DNA of 64,000 nt, from contig JAHQIY010000053.1 of assembly GCA_019054805.1 (NCBI GenBank), forward strand, positions 47,143 to 111,142, in the 5' to 3' direction. The position numbers and the translations under genes were made by a program. The notes below the pieces were generated by a model. That model saw only the letters and a list, made by a program, of their open reading frames with translations, did not search any database and was not told the origin of the DNA. Every line of letters begins with the position of its first letter. Within the stretch, counting starts at the first letter, position 1. This document shows, one piece after another, positions 1-10,153 of this stretch. This DNA comes from Brachionus manjavacas (Eukaryota > Rotifera > Eurotatoria > Ploima > Brachionidae).

Positions 1-72
1 AAGAAAAATATCTTGATTTTGTTTATGCCAAAAAAATTTATTCCGAAAATTAAGATTAAAAGTTAAACATTA

Positions 73-358
73 AACAATTTTAATGTCACCAAAATCCTAG
101 GAAGAGGTCACTGCTTCAAATATCACAAAGAAATTTCGAGGCTCCATCATAGAGATAACTTTTTTTTCAACAGAACCGCTAACATATGGAACTCACTGCC
201 AAATCAATTAGTTGAAGCCCCTAATGTTAACAGCTTTAAAGCAGGCATTGATTGCTGGATGAGCAGCAATCAATCACATCAGCTGTCACAGTGTGCCTTA
301 TCAGCACACTCGTTGGCTAGCCAGCTACAGTCAAAACTACTACTACTACTACTACTAT
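73..358 (+). mobile_element. 5'-truncated CR1-like retrotransposon 3' end
   Basis: Matches the last ~280 bp of the long CR1-like element at 33864-37770: the C-terminal codons (reading ...ANIWNSLPNQLVEAP...), then the 3' UTR with the inverted repeat GTGTGC/GCACAC, the palindrome CTGGCTAGCCAG-like segment and an (ACT)n tail. There is no RT core left, so this is a dead-on-arrival 5'-truncated insertion. It is also present in copy 2, so it predates the duplication. Confidence 0.85.
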
Positions 359-1192
359 CTCAATGTTTAACCGCTTCCGTTAAATAAAATATTACAGATT
401 TTTATAACTAAACTTGAAAAACTTAATATTTTTTTAAAAAATTTGACTTTGAATTGTGATATGATGATCCTAAAAGATAATATTTGTAGTTTAAAAAACT
501 ATCTACGCTCTGTTTTCCATTTTTCATAAATAAAGTATTTGTTAAAATGCAACAAACTAAAGGAAATTATCACTAAACCCAAAAATTTAAGAATTTAAGA
601 ATTTAAGAAGAAAACAAAGTCTTTCGGGTCTAGTCGCTTAGGTAAACTTTGGTTCACCTGTTACTGGAACAATTCTTGTTTTCAAGATTTATGAACTGTT
701 AGTTCACCTAATTTAAAAAAGCTAATGTAATGATAAAAAATAAGATAGAAAAAATAATTACATAGAAAATTTAAAGTTTGGCGGAGAAGGTAAATTTTGC
801 GAAATAGATGAATCTATGTTCCCCAAAGTCAAACACTTGAAGGGTGAAAAATTAATTTTAATTTTTTTTATTATTTAATTTCTTTAATTTTTATCATTTA
901 TGCTGAAAGGCAAAGATTTAAGTAGGGAACGTATTTGGGTATTAGGGATTTTTGAAATGGTAGTACCAAATCAACTAGATCAGAGCAAATGCTATTTCTA
1001 AAGCTCCTTCAAAAAAAAAAAAAATTATTTATTAATTTTTATATCAGTTTCGACAAATAGGCATTCTATTAAATAACTTTATTTTCATCGATTGAATATA
1101 AAATTTAATCTAATGAATTATTTATCTTTTTTTTTTATTTTTATTTTATTTTATATTATTTAACTTTTTTTTTCATGTTTTTTAAAGTATTT
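359..1192. other. AT-rich non-coding stretch
   Basis: No ORF of convincing length or family. It is AT-rich with homopolymer runs and is shared with copy 2 (39586-40368) apart from small differences near 1005-1065. It probably belongs to the downstream intron or 3' flank of the minus-strand ADAM10 copy. Confidence 0.5.
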
Positions 1193-1247
1193 TTATTCTG
1201 AAGGAGCATTTGCTTGGCAAAAATAAACATAAATAAATAAATATTTA
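1193..1247 (+). mobile_element. Non-LTR 3' terminus relic with hairpin and (AAAT)n tail
   Basis: Contains TCTGAAGGAGCATTTGCTTGG followed at once by AAATAA repeats. This closely resembles the 3' terminus of element A (TCTGAAGGAGC, TTTA loop, GCTCGGTACAGA) at about 15895, so it looks like the end of a related, otherwise eroded element. Copy 1 also has a 13 bp inverted repeat here (AATAAACATAAAT/ATTTATGTTTATT, 1222-1255) that copy 2 lacks. Confidence 0.6.
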
Positions 1248-1371
1248 TGTTTATTAAGTTTATTAAGAGTTAAGAAAGAATTTTCAATATTTTTTTTCAA
1301 AATTCCAAATAAAAATATATAAAAATGCTTGCAATATTAACAAAAAATGCTTACCAGATCCACAGAGTAGA

Positions 1372-2916
1372 TTGAATGAACAAAATTCTGCATTACTAAT
1401 AAAAGAAAATGAACAAAATATAAAAAAATCAAACCAACCTGAATATATTGTTGATCGCCAGAAAATGACAAATACATTGAAAAATCTACCAAATGGGAAA
1501 TCGGCAGGATTTAGTGAGGTTAGGAACGAGCACTTTAAATATGGATCACAAACACCACTACTTATTGAACTGGTTTCTAGACTAATGGAAAAAATAATTA
1601 ATAATGGAATTGTGCCTAAATTTTTTAATGTTGGAAAAATTATACCGGTAATTAAAGACGAGAACAAAAGCACAAATGATATTGATAATGTTCGCCCAAT
1701 CACCATCTCAGACACGCTTGCTAACGTCTTTGAGAAACTAGTTCTGAATGATCTTGAACGTTCACATCCTGGTATCCAAAACCAATTTGGTTTCACAAGC
1801 AATTCATCTTGCAACCACGCAGTCTTTACTTTAAAAGAAATAATTTCAAACTTTACAAAAAAAAATAAACCTGTTTATGCATGTGCGATAGATGCAAGCA
1901 AAGCATTCGATAAGGTAAATAGAACGATTTTATTTAACAAACTTACCGAAAAATGAACCCATTAATTTGGAGAAGCCTAAAAAATTACTATGACAATTCC
2001 TTAGCTTATGTTACAAATCAAAATGAAATAAGCAGCATATTTAAAACCTCAGTTGGAGTAAAGCAGGGAGGCCCATTATCACCGAAACTGTTTTCTATTT
2101 ACATTGAAGATCTAGTAGAACTAATTGAGAGCGAAAATTTGGGGCAAAAAATTGGCAATCAACTGGTTGGAATTATACTTTATGCAGATGATATTTTAAT
2201 TCTTAGTCAAGATAAGGAAAAATTACAGAAGGCACTTAAAATATGCGAAGAGTTCGGCAAAAAAAATGAAATTAAATTTAACCCGGATAATTATCTTTGG
2301 CAACAAAAAACAAAGGAACGAAGTGATTGATATTAAAATGAATCAAAAAAGAATAGAAAAAGTTAATAAAATAAAATATCTTGGTGTAATGGTCAACTCC
2401 AAAAACAATAACAACGATCATGTAGATTCAAGAATCAAAAGCACCATAAGAAGCTTTTACACTACAAACAACCTTTGCATTACAAATGCACAAATGAAGA
2501 CAAGTATAAAAATTATGCTTTTTAAAACACTATGTAGACCAATACTTTCCTATGGATGCGAACCTTTAAAGATAAATTCAAGTCATATAAGAAAACTTAA
2601 AAGTACAGAGGGAACCTTGATCAAAAAAATACTTCAACTTAGTAAAAAATCGAGAACATCGAGATTAATGGCGGCTCTAAAAATGGAAACTACTGACAAG
2701 ATGTTACTTAAAAGAAAATTGAACTTTGTAAAGAAGCTGAATTCAAACCCTTACACAAGAACACTAATCAATGGATTACTCGAGGAGACCAAAAGAAACG
2801 AAGAAAAAATTAGTAAAAAGTCAATCTTAAGTGAGCTAGAAGGAATCTTTTCATGTGAAATTAGAAACAGCGAAGAACTAAGCAAACTCTGGGATAGTAA
2901 AGTAAAAGAAATGTAA
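1372..2916 (+). pseudogene. Non-LTR reverse transcriptase, frameshifted
   Basis: Three overlapping open segments (1372-1956, 1953-2330, 2266-2916) read as one RT with two frameshifts, near 1950 and 2285. Visible in order: the N-terminal block GKSAGF, the block NVRPITISDTLANVFEKLV, motif A (IDASKAFDKVNR), motif B (GVKQGGPLSPKLFSIYIEDL), the catalytic YADD (about 2180), a thumb block KYLGVMVN and the C-terminal SYGCE. The catalytic aspartates are kept. The order and the GCE block fit LINE-type RTs such as the L2/CR1/RTE groups; I cannot fix the clade by eye. No endonuclease or ORF1 is present, so the copy is 5'-truncated and non-autonomous. Its absence from copy 2 suggests a relatively young insertion, and some frameshifts could be sequence errors. 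Confidence 0.85.
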
Positions 2917-3399
2917 AAGAAATGTGTCGAGAGAGTAAGGAGTTAGAGAAAGATGGAATTATTGAATCATTAAGATTCTGCTTAAATTCAAACTTAGCTA
3001 ATAAAAAAAACAAACAAATACTTGAGCTCCTGACTAAATCGTACTAATAAAACTAAATCTGAAAAATACTTACATAATGCTTTTGAACTTCCAGCAAATG
3101 CGAAGATGAAGTTACGAATATTGACGTCCATCGTTGAAGTGGTTCGGATCGATTTTGGCTTAAATTGTTTGCTTTTTGTTCTCCTAGCTCGACTTGATCG
3201 TGATTTGAGTCCTTGAGTGGTTTGGTCGCAAAAATAGAAATAAGAAAACAGAAACAAGGAAATAGAAACCTCACAAACTAAAAACTTGAATAATAATTCA
3301 GAAAATTAAAGAAAAAAAAAAAAATTAATTATGAAAATTTAAAATTCGCTATGGAAAAGTACTTTTTTTTGTCTTATTTTATTTTATTTTTTTTTACAT
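2917..3399 (+). other. 3' UTR of the inserted non-LTR element, with an exon-like antisense stretch
   Basis: Lies between the RT stop and the terminal hairpin and is absent from copy 2, so it is part of the insertion. On the minus strand about 3050-3270 is open in two frames and basic/serine-rich (SRSSRARRTKSK), and is followed by a consensus-like donor, ATGTAAGTAT, near 3070. It may be an ordinary 3' UTR or a captured host exon; there is no family match I can name. Confidence 0.4.
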
Positions 3400-3439
3400 C
3401 GCCTACAAGGCGTTCATTGAATAAATAAATAAATAAATA
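3400..3439 (+). repeat. 3' terminal hairpin and (AAAT)n tail
   Basis: CGCCT-ACA-AGGCG (3400-3412) is a perfect 5 bp stem with a 3 nt loop, followed by TTCATTG and about five AATA units. Such a structure directly before a short-repeat tail is typical of LINE 3' ends recognised by their own RT. Confidence 0.75.
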
Positions 3440-3534
3440 AACTTAAAATTGTATTTTTTTGAAACAGTAAAAAAAATCTAAAACATCACACTTTTTCAAT
3501 CTTTTTCAATTCAAACACAAAAAATTAAACCATT

Positions 3535-3815
3535 TGGTTCTGTGAAGTTCAGTTCAAAAGAACAGAACAAAGTGTAAAAAAATTAAATAACTTTTTTTCT
3601 ATTTGTTTGAAATTAATTATGTGAATGCAGCAACATTCAAAGTTGCATCAACTGTAAAAGTCTGCTAATTTTTGATACAACTTTGAATGTTGCACTATGA
3701 TGCATTTACAAAAATAAGTTTTAACCTTTAAGAAAAAAGTTATTCAATTTTAGTACATTTTTTTCTGTTCTTTTTATCAATTTGTACTGAATTTCACAAA
3801 ACCAACCAATTTTGC
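3535..3815. repeat. Foldback inverted repeat with central 22 bp hairpin
   Basis: Central arms 3630-3651 and 3672-3693 are complementary over 22 bp with one mismatch and a 20 nt loop. Flanking arms also pair imperfectly: TTGGTTCTGTGAAGTTCAGT on the left against the complement of ACTGAATTTCACAAAACCAA on the right, and the AACAGAA...AATAACTTTTTTCT blocks. Total span is about 280 bp. Copy 2 has the same structure with a perfect central stem. It could be a foldback/MITE-like element or a hairpin RNA locus. It lies on the 3' side of the last recognised ADAM10 exon. Confidence 0.8.
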
Positions 3816-3989
3816 GTGCACTTTTTTAAAACATATTTTAACATTTTTAAATCAATTTAACTTTTTTATTCCTATTAAAACTTTAAAATAATCCATTTTT
3901 TTTATTATTTTTCAATTTTGGAATTAATCTTTAATACTTAAAATTTTTTTTTTTAATTTTTCGTTACATATTTCTTATTTTTTTTGGGG

Positions 3990-4145
3990 ATAAAAAAAAA
4001 CGGGATAATTTTTCTCTTACCCATTTTCAAGTAAAATCGATTACTTATTTTTTCAATTCAAGTAAATTTCTTACATTTATACTTTTAGAATTTTTCAAGT
4101 GAAATCAATTACTAAATTTTTTTCAAGTCAATGATTATTTTTTAA
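3990..4145. repeat. Dispersed AT-rich repeat (three copies in window)
   Basis: The block around CAATTCAAGTAAATT and TTTATACTTTTAG recurs at about 41060-41210 (duplicate copy) and, independently of the duplication, at about 39020-39180. No coding potential is seen. Confidence 0.6.
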
Positions 4146-4266
4146 CCTACAAAAACAAGATTTTTTTCTTATTTTGTTCTGTTCTTTTGTACTGAGTTTC
4201 ACAATCTTGACTTAGACTTGAACTTGTGATCCAAAAACAAGTCTGCAAAAGCTTAAAAAAAGTTAC

Positions 4267-5106
4267 CAACCCTTTTTATTGGTCTTCTCAGAGTCTCGGT
4301 TATCTTGAGGGCCGGTGGTTTGCGCGGATTACTTGACGGTGTGTGCACCGAGCAGACTTTGATGAAAGCTATCATGAACACAATGAGTCCGACCACAATG
4401 AGAGAGGCTGCCCACCAATAGGTTGTTATCCACATGCGAATAGAAGACAAAGTTTTTGGATCTAGGAGCACGTTTTTAAGCCGGACCAAAGGTCCTTCGG
4501 CGTCAACGGCTCTTCACTTCGAGAATATGTCACAGTAGCCCTGGGTGCCGACACATGGCGAGCCTGGTTTTAGAATTAATCCATTTGAATTGTTTTTATT
4601 TTTCATTTCGGCTATTTCAAATGAGTCAGTGCAAATGTGTCCGGTTTTTTGACCAGTGCATGCTAAATGGCATAAAATTGACTTGTCTTGGGTTTTGTCT
4701 TTTAGGTCACCTTCTATAAAACACTGCTTCATTTCGTATTTTTCACATATTGACCCGGAGCATATTCCCGATCTGCAAACTTGGGTACCCGAATTGCACT
4801 CGGTTTTGTCCGCTTTGAAAAATACTGGATCGTCGCGGGGACATGAAGCGTTCTTACCGGAACAAAAAACATTTTTCAAGCACTCGTTGCTGTTCATGCA
4901 AATGGTGTTTTGCGAGGCGAAATTGCAAGAGTTGTCACAGCATGGACCTTGGCTCGGGCTGCACGCTTTTCCTGGCCTCAGCTTACATTTGTTTATTTCT
5001 TGGCTAGCGTCAATGCAACATGCTTCCTTACAATCTGTTCCATAACCACAATCACATTCCTCGCCTTCTTCAACTATGCCATTTCCACATAACGAACCAC
5101 TGTACT
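4267..5106 (-). pseudogene. ADAM10-like: ADAM10-like exon: disintegrin, Cys-rich, transmembrane (copy 1, nonsense codon)
   Basis: Reads on the minus strand from an acceptor ending TTTTTTATAG (exon start 5106) to a donor GTAACT (exon end 4267). It encodes, in order, a disintegrin domain beginning SLCGNGIVEEGEECDCGYG, the cysteine-rich region (ACSPSQGPCC, GSICEKY), the membrane-proximal GSPCVGTQGYCDIFSK block, a transmembrane helix (WWAASLIVVGLIVFMIAF) and the KVCSVHTPSSNPRKPP juxtamembrane motif, all characteristic of ADAM10/Kuzbanian, the sheddase of Notch and other surface proteins. Lesion: at 4514-4516 the cysteine codon of the CRAVDAEGP block is TGA; copy 2 has TGC. The predicted product would stop before the membrane anchor. 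Otherwise the reading frame is clean, so this may be a recent inactivation, a secreted form or a base error. Confidence 0.9.
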
Positions 5107-6498
5107 CTATAAAAAAATGAGGAAAATTTCTTTTTAAAACACTATGGCTGAAAAATTTGTATTTTTTTTTTTTTTTAAACAAAAAAGAAAAAATAAAAAT
5201 TTAAAAATTTTGAAAAAATAAATCGTTTTGGCGCTGATTTGTATTTTTTTTCCATCAACAACAAATATTTCTGAATACAATAAAAAAAATTGATAATAAG
5301 TTTTTTCTCCATTTACAACCTATAATAATTCCAATATTAAAAAATAAATTGTTGACTATGAGAGAGTGAAGTTGGGAGCAATTTTGTTCAAATAAAACAT
5401 TAAATGCTTTTTCAAAATGAATATTAGTTTACATAAATTTAAAAAAAATATATAAACAAATTTTAAGTTTCATATTTTTATAGAATTTTATACAATTTAA
5501 AATAAATTGCTCACAAGTTCACTTTTCTATTTGGTTATCACATTATTTTTTATCTGAAAGATGAATTCAACTAATATTATCCAAGTAGATCATATCAAAA
5601 ATCAATAAGAGAAGAAATACTTTACTTTACAAGAGAAAAACAAATAAAAAAATAAATAAAAATTCATTTTAAGTAAAAAATGTTAAGAATTATAACAAAA
5701 GCTATTAAAACATAAACAAATTATTAATTATAAAGCTTGATTTTTCATTTGAGCATAAACTATATCTTATTAGTTTTTAAAAAATTCAAACTTATAATTT
5801 TTTATTTTCTTTTTTTCAATTTTTTTCAATTTAAGTGTTGGTCTGCGAAATCGGTTATGCATCACGGTCACAAAATTAGGCAGCCTAAATCACTGGTAGT
5901 TCAATAACATTTTTTTTTAACTTTTCACGGGGAACATATAATATTTATACAATACATATTTTAATTAAACGGAATTATGCAAAAAAAAAACTAATTTTTA
6001 AAAGTTTCTTCAAAGACAATAAGTAACTTGACTTTACTAAAATTTACCATTTTTCAATTTTTTTATAATAAAAATTTACGTAAAATTTCGTATTTTTTTT
6101 TCAATTTTCATTTTAATTTTCTAAAAATAAAAGAAAAATTCCTAAAAATCGCCATTTTTTCTTTATTTTGTCCTATGTATATTTACTAAAATTTACTAAA
6201 AATTTCGTAAAAAAAGTTTATCATAGCAATAGTGTAGTTGTAGTAGAAATGATCATCAATTCAAAAATAGATTTTTTTAAGTCAAGAAAATTATTTTATC
6301 ATTATTTTGATTATTAAGTCTTTTTTAATTTAATAGTTTTAAGACTTTTTATCTTATTATCTTTAGTAAATTGTTCTAAAATTCAAATTTACAATTTTCA
6401 ATGTCAAAATTTAAAGTGAAGTCAAATGACTTTAAAAGAAATTGAACACTGTTAATTTTAAAAAATATTGAATCTATTATAAAAAATTAAGATCTTAC
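5107..6498 (-). other. ADAM10-like intron, copy 1
   Basis: A 1392 bp AT-rich stretch bounded by donor GTAAGATC (6498 downward) and acceptor TATAG (5107). Joining the phase-1 donor to the acceptor keeps frame and yields the continuous KFCFK-Q-YSGSLCGNG junction expected between the catalytic and disintegrin domains. No other gene or repeat is seen inside. Confidence 0.85.
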
Positions 6499-7186
6499 GC
6501 TTGAAGCAGAATTTAGGCCCAGAAATTAGATTGTGAACAATGGGTCCCATTTGATCCCGACTGCATGTCGAGAAATTTCTGTTATTCTTGTCAGTGCCAG
6601 TGGTGGCACGTCTGTTCATGATGTAATTTCCACCTCTGCTTGATCCGGGCGAGCAAGATGGATCGTCAGGATCGTGTTCTGAGCCAAAATTGTGTCCTAT
6701 TTCGTGTGCAAATGTTATCTGAGAAACAGCTTCGGGCACTCTCGATTGATAATTAACCACTGTCACTATACCACTGTTGAGACTTTTGGCAACACCTTGC
6801 AATGTTTGACGTTTTTCGCAAACACCACCAACACTGCCTGCTAATTTGGCCACCCAAGCCAGACCCAGTGTCCCGTCAGTAAAATCACGGGCTGTAAATG
6901 TGTAAGACAAACAAAAGTCTGTAAAGTTGTCCAGTGAGACGTAGTTTAAAAAATTTGACACATCCAAGTAAGGCTCGCACAATTTTAGCTCCTCCGGTGA
7001 CAAACCAGTGCCGTTTTGGCATTGCTCCTGGGTTATTATTTTTGTTCTATAAATCATGAACTGAAGGCCTATTAAGTATTTTTCTTTGTTTTGATCGTAG
7101 AATGGTAGACTATTGTAGATTGTGTTGAGGGCTTCTACATGCTTGTTTAAGTAGAAAAGCAAAAATGTAGTTGTTTTATCCATGTC
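6499..7186 (-). CDS. ADAM10-like: ADAM10-like exon: metalloprotease catalytic domain, copy 1
   Basis: Minus-strand exon starting after CAAAG (7186) and ending at donor GTAAGATC. It encodes most of the reprolysin (M12B) catalytic domain. The zinc-binding site HEIGHNFGSEHD lies at 6671-6706 with all three histidines and the catalytic glutamate; the Met-turn is in NYIMNRRATTG. Blocks FCLSYTFTARDF, GTLGLAWVAKLAGSVGGVC and GIVTVVNYQSRVPEAVS follow ADAM10 rather than ADAM17 from memory of the families. The frame is open throughout. Copy 2 differs by one substitution near the end of the exon (MGPIV to MGTIV) and a one-base deletion near the exon start. The enzyme would be a type I membrane protease if the downstream exon were intact. 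Confidence 0.92.
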
Positions 7187-7244
7187 CTTTGTTTGGAATG
7201 AAAATTTAAAATTTGTTTTTTAAACTTGTCACGTTTTTGTTTAC

Positions 7245-7451
7245 TTTGTTTCCTTCATTATTGAATATTTCGGTATGTAGCTGTGGATCTACTCTCAGGT
7301 ACAAATTACATATTGTTCTGTCACCAGGCCATCTAAGCCGTCCATCATCTGACTGACGTTTGGTTTTTTTCCAAAATTTTTCATTAGCTTCACGATAATA
7401 TTTGCTGTATTCGTCACGGGATTGTTCCAAATAACTATATGGATCATAGCC
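7245..7451 (-). CDS. ADAM10-like: ADAM10-like exon: end of prodomain with furin-like site, copy 1
   Basis: Minus-strand exon from acceptor TTTATTAAG (start 7451) to donor GTAAAC (7244-7239). A 58 bp intron (7187-7244) with phase 0 ends separates it from the catalytic exon. It encodes GYDPYSYLEQSRDEYSKYY, then the basic stretch WKKTKRQ, which corresponds to the furin/PC7 cleavage site between prodomain and catalytic domain, then the first strand of the protease domain, CNLYLRVDPQL. Upstream prodomain and signal peptide exons were not found on this strand as far as the retroelement cluster, so the gene is incomplete here. Confidence 0.8.
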
Positions 7452-8540
7452 CTTAATAAAATGGTAAAGTCACAGTCTTTTAGCATAGCTGATTTATAGA
7501 TAAAGCTCAATATTAATATAACAATATAACCTTCCGTTTTTTAAACTTTATATTTTAGAGGTGTATTTTACATTTTGTTAATTTTTGGAACGAAATTGAA
7601 AAATAATTTTTTCTTAGATTCCAAAATTGGTGGCTTTGTGAATTTTCATGCGAATATTTCAAAATTTTAAATTTAAGATTTGAATTTTTTATTTTTCTGT
7701 AAATTTTAAAAGGTATAAAAAATGTTTAATTTGAAGATAATTGAAATTTTCAAATAAATTGATTAATTTTTTAGCATATTCATGAAAATGATTATTTTAA
7801 TTTTGATTTATCATTTATTTGCATCTGCTAACTTATTATGGCTATTTTTAAATTTAATTTCAAAATTTCAAAAAAAATTCCAGGGATTGTGAAGATAAAA
7901 GAGATCATTTAGTTCTGTAAAATGCTTAAATTTAAGAAAATTTGCTTAATGCAGAAAATTAATATTTTTTTACAATTTTTATTAACAATCCTATTAGTAG
8001 GAAAATCACAGAAAAATAGTTTTTTTAACTTTGAAACAAAGATTATTTTATTAAGAGGAAATAAAACCTAAAAAGTGAATTAAAAGCAAAACAAATCGTT
8101 TCAGCAATTTAATCTATTGACTCAGAGCACTTAAAAGTAACAATTCTCAAGACAAGTCCAAGTCCGGACTTAGTTAAATCGGCCTTTAATGGACATAGGC
8201 ACTAGCCTGTTGATTAATTTTGAAACTTGTGATTTTTAATTTCTATCTTATCATTTTCTCCTAATTTTCAGGACCGATCAACACTTCAAAATTTAAAACT
8301 TATTATATCTTGTTTAAATTTATCCAAAGAAGGGAAGTGTTCATTTTTCACAGCCTGAAAGTTACCCTCAAATTATCTAATTAATAATAATAATAATCTT
8401 ATAATGAATATGTGAAATTTTTTCTTTAATACATATCTTGCTATAATTTTTTAAATAAACTCTATTTGCACGGAAGCGCTAAGAACATAAAGGCTTAAAT
8501 AAAACTATCACCGCTAATAATTAATGAAATTTTGAGAACT
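7452..8540. other. AT-rich intron or intergenic region upstream of ADAM10-like exons
   Basis: No supported exon. It contains a perfect 12 bp palindrome AAGTCCGGACTT at 8160-8171 in a locally GC-richer patch, and an AATAAT microsatellite at about 8380. The 11-mer CCAAGTCCGGA here is also the core of the satellite boundary motif. Confidence 0.5.
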
Positions 8541-8850
8541 ATGATTTCTTGGAAAAAAATTCTTTGTTAATTCAGGAACAATCTGGTTTTAGGAAACATC
8601 GAAGAACCGCATATAATTTAGTTTTCCTTATCCAAAAAGTTGTCGAATCTTTTAATAGAAAGAAGAAAGTATGTTGCTTATTTTTTGACATTTCTAAAGC
8701 TTTCGACAAAGTTTGGCATGAAGGTATAATTTACAAGCTGATAAAGATAAATATACCTGCCATCTTAATTTATTAGATTAAATCATTTCTTAACTGTAGA
8801 ACATTTAAAGTAAAAATAAATGATTACATTAGTGAGATATAAAATTTGAA
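8541..8850 (+). pseudogene. Reverse transcriptase fragment of the element A family
   Basis: Encodes NSLLIQEQSGFRKHRRT, a motif A block (FFDISKAFDKVWHEG) and IKSFLNCRTFKVKINDYIS, the same residues found in element A at 14590-14850 but diverged. It has an in-frame stop (ILIY then TAG) and no 5' or 3' parts. It ends directly at the 5' end of element A, so two members of one family lie head to tail. Confidence 0.8.
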
Positions 8851-8944
8851 AATTTGTCGTTTGGCTTAGCAAATTTGAAAAACGAAAATTTAATTAATAG
8901 CGTCATCACGTGATTTAAAAACCGTTGAAAGTTGTGTGTTGGCA

Positions 8945-10153
8945 ATGTCGCTCAACAAAACAAACCAAAACCGACGGTGGATATTTAAAAATTCGGTCAA
9001 GCTAAACTTGAAGAGGTTAGACAAACCGATTAGCCATAAAGTCTTATTTAGTGCACTTGATGTCGTCCTCAACCAAGTGGAAAATGATGCGATCACAAGT
9101 ATCTACAATTTCTCTTCAAACAAAGCTTGGATAATAGAGTTTAATGCTGCTTTTAATGTTGCCAAAATTTTCGATCGTGACATCAATATCAATGGAACCA
9201 TATTCAGACTTGAAGATGCAAATAAAGTCCCGGATCTCAGAAGGTATTGTACTTTTCGATTTCACTTCTTGCCCTCTGATTTCGTGAATCATAGACTTGA
9301 AACCTTCTTTAATGCTGTTCGAATTGATGGACTAAATATTGAACACTTAACCGAAGAAAAATATAAAGATAGACCCGAGAGGAAAAATGGTGTCAGGAGG
9401 GTGAGAATATCATTTCCAAAAGAAGTTGAGAATATTATTGGAAGCTTGTCAGGCCCCACAATAATGTATGGTTTAAAGTGTCTTGTGTCAATTGTTGGAC
9501 AAAAGCAGAAATGCTATTTTTGTGATGATGAAGGACACAACATTGCTAAATGCCCTGTCAAAAAAACACTATGCGAAAATTGTCATCAGAAAGGACATTT
9601 GACAAAAAAATGCTCCATTGCCGAAAAGCTTAAGTCGCTTGAAAGGAAAAAGATTGACTACAATGATCTTTACATTGACCAAGAAGAAACGCAATCATTA
9701 TTTGAAGCTGACCAAAAAGATAATGATGAAAATGTGATGCCAAAAACACCTAGATATCAGCCAACAAATTTCAATGACGTAATATCCCAAATTAGCCCAA
9801 AAGACCTTAAAACTCCAGTTTTAGAAGAAGCTTTGGTAAGTCGTTTTAACGATTTTCTACCAATATGCCAGTCACCTGTCAATGTACGCTCAATTGATCA
9901 GAATGAGACTGAGAATTTTTTCCAAACCAGAAATCAAACCAAGAGATTTCCCGAATCTGATCCAAATGAAAAAGAGCTCACCGAAAATGAATCAAAGAAA
10001 CCATTAGTTGTCTTAGAAAATCAAAACGACAGTACCTTCGAGTCTGAATCAAACAGTTCAACAACTGAATGTTCAATTCAAGTAGATCAATCATCTAACG
10101 AAATTGGTCAGCAAACTGCCAGTCAAAACAGCATTGAAGAAAATTTAGAATGA
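8945..10153 (+). CDS. Element A ORF1: gag-like RNA-binding protein with two zinc knuckles
   Basis: Start chosen at the ATG at 8945 (MSLNKTNQNRRW); two in-frame upstream codons are GTG/TTG. About 402 residues. The N-terminal ~180 residues are globular with no motif I can name (they may form an RRM-like fold, as in other LINE ORF1 proteins). Two CCHC zinc knuckles follow, CYFCDDEGHNIAKC and CENCHQKGHLTKKC, the arrangement known from I- and Jockey-type ORF1 proteins, which coat the element RNA. The C-terminus is acidic, Ser/Asn/Gln-rich and probably disordered. The frame is intact in this copy, whereas copy 2 has a nonsense codon at 47047-47049. The stop codon TGA overlaps the ORF2 start as ATGA (10150-10153). 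Confidence 0.88.
   Translation: MSLNKTNQNRRWIFKNSVKLNLKRLDKPISHKVLFSALDVVLNQVENDAITSIYNFSSNKAWIIEFNAAFNVAKIFDRDININGTIFRLEDANKVPDLRRYCTFRFHFLPSDFVNHRLETFFNAVRIDGLNIEHLTEEKYKDRPERKNGVRRVRISFPKEVENIIGSLSGPTIMYGLKCLVSIVGQKQKCYFCDDEGHNIAKCPVKKTLCENCHQKGHLTKKCSIAEKLKSLERKKIDYNDLYIDQEETQSLFEADQKDNDENVMPKTPRYQPTNFNDVISQISPKDLKTPVLEEALVSRFNDFLPICQSPVNVRSIDQNETENFFQTRNQTKRFPESDPNEKELTENESKKPLVVLENQNDSTFESESNSSTTECSIQVDQSSNEIGQQTASQNSIEENLE

Larger units (their letters stand above)
1339..3439 (+). mobile_element. Non-LTR retrotransposon insertion unique to copy 1
   Basis: Copy 2 runs uninterrupted through the equivalent point near 40499, so this 2.1 kb block is an insertion. It contains a reverse transcriptase and ends in a short perfect hairpin plus an (AAAT)n tail that runs into the target. 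The 5' end is truncated within or before the RT, and no endonuclease is present. Target-site duplication is ambiguous because target and tail are both A/T-rich. Confidence 0.9.

Noticed and set aside
1284..1814. 176-codon minus-strand ORF
   Set aside because: Antisense to the reverse transcriptase at 1372-1956.
4656..5092. Plus-strand ORFs of 129 and 60 codons
   Set aside because: They are antisense shadows of the ADAM10-like disintegrin exon, which has clear domain homology and splice signals.
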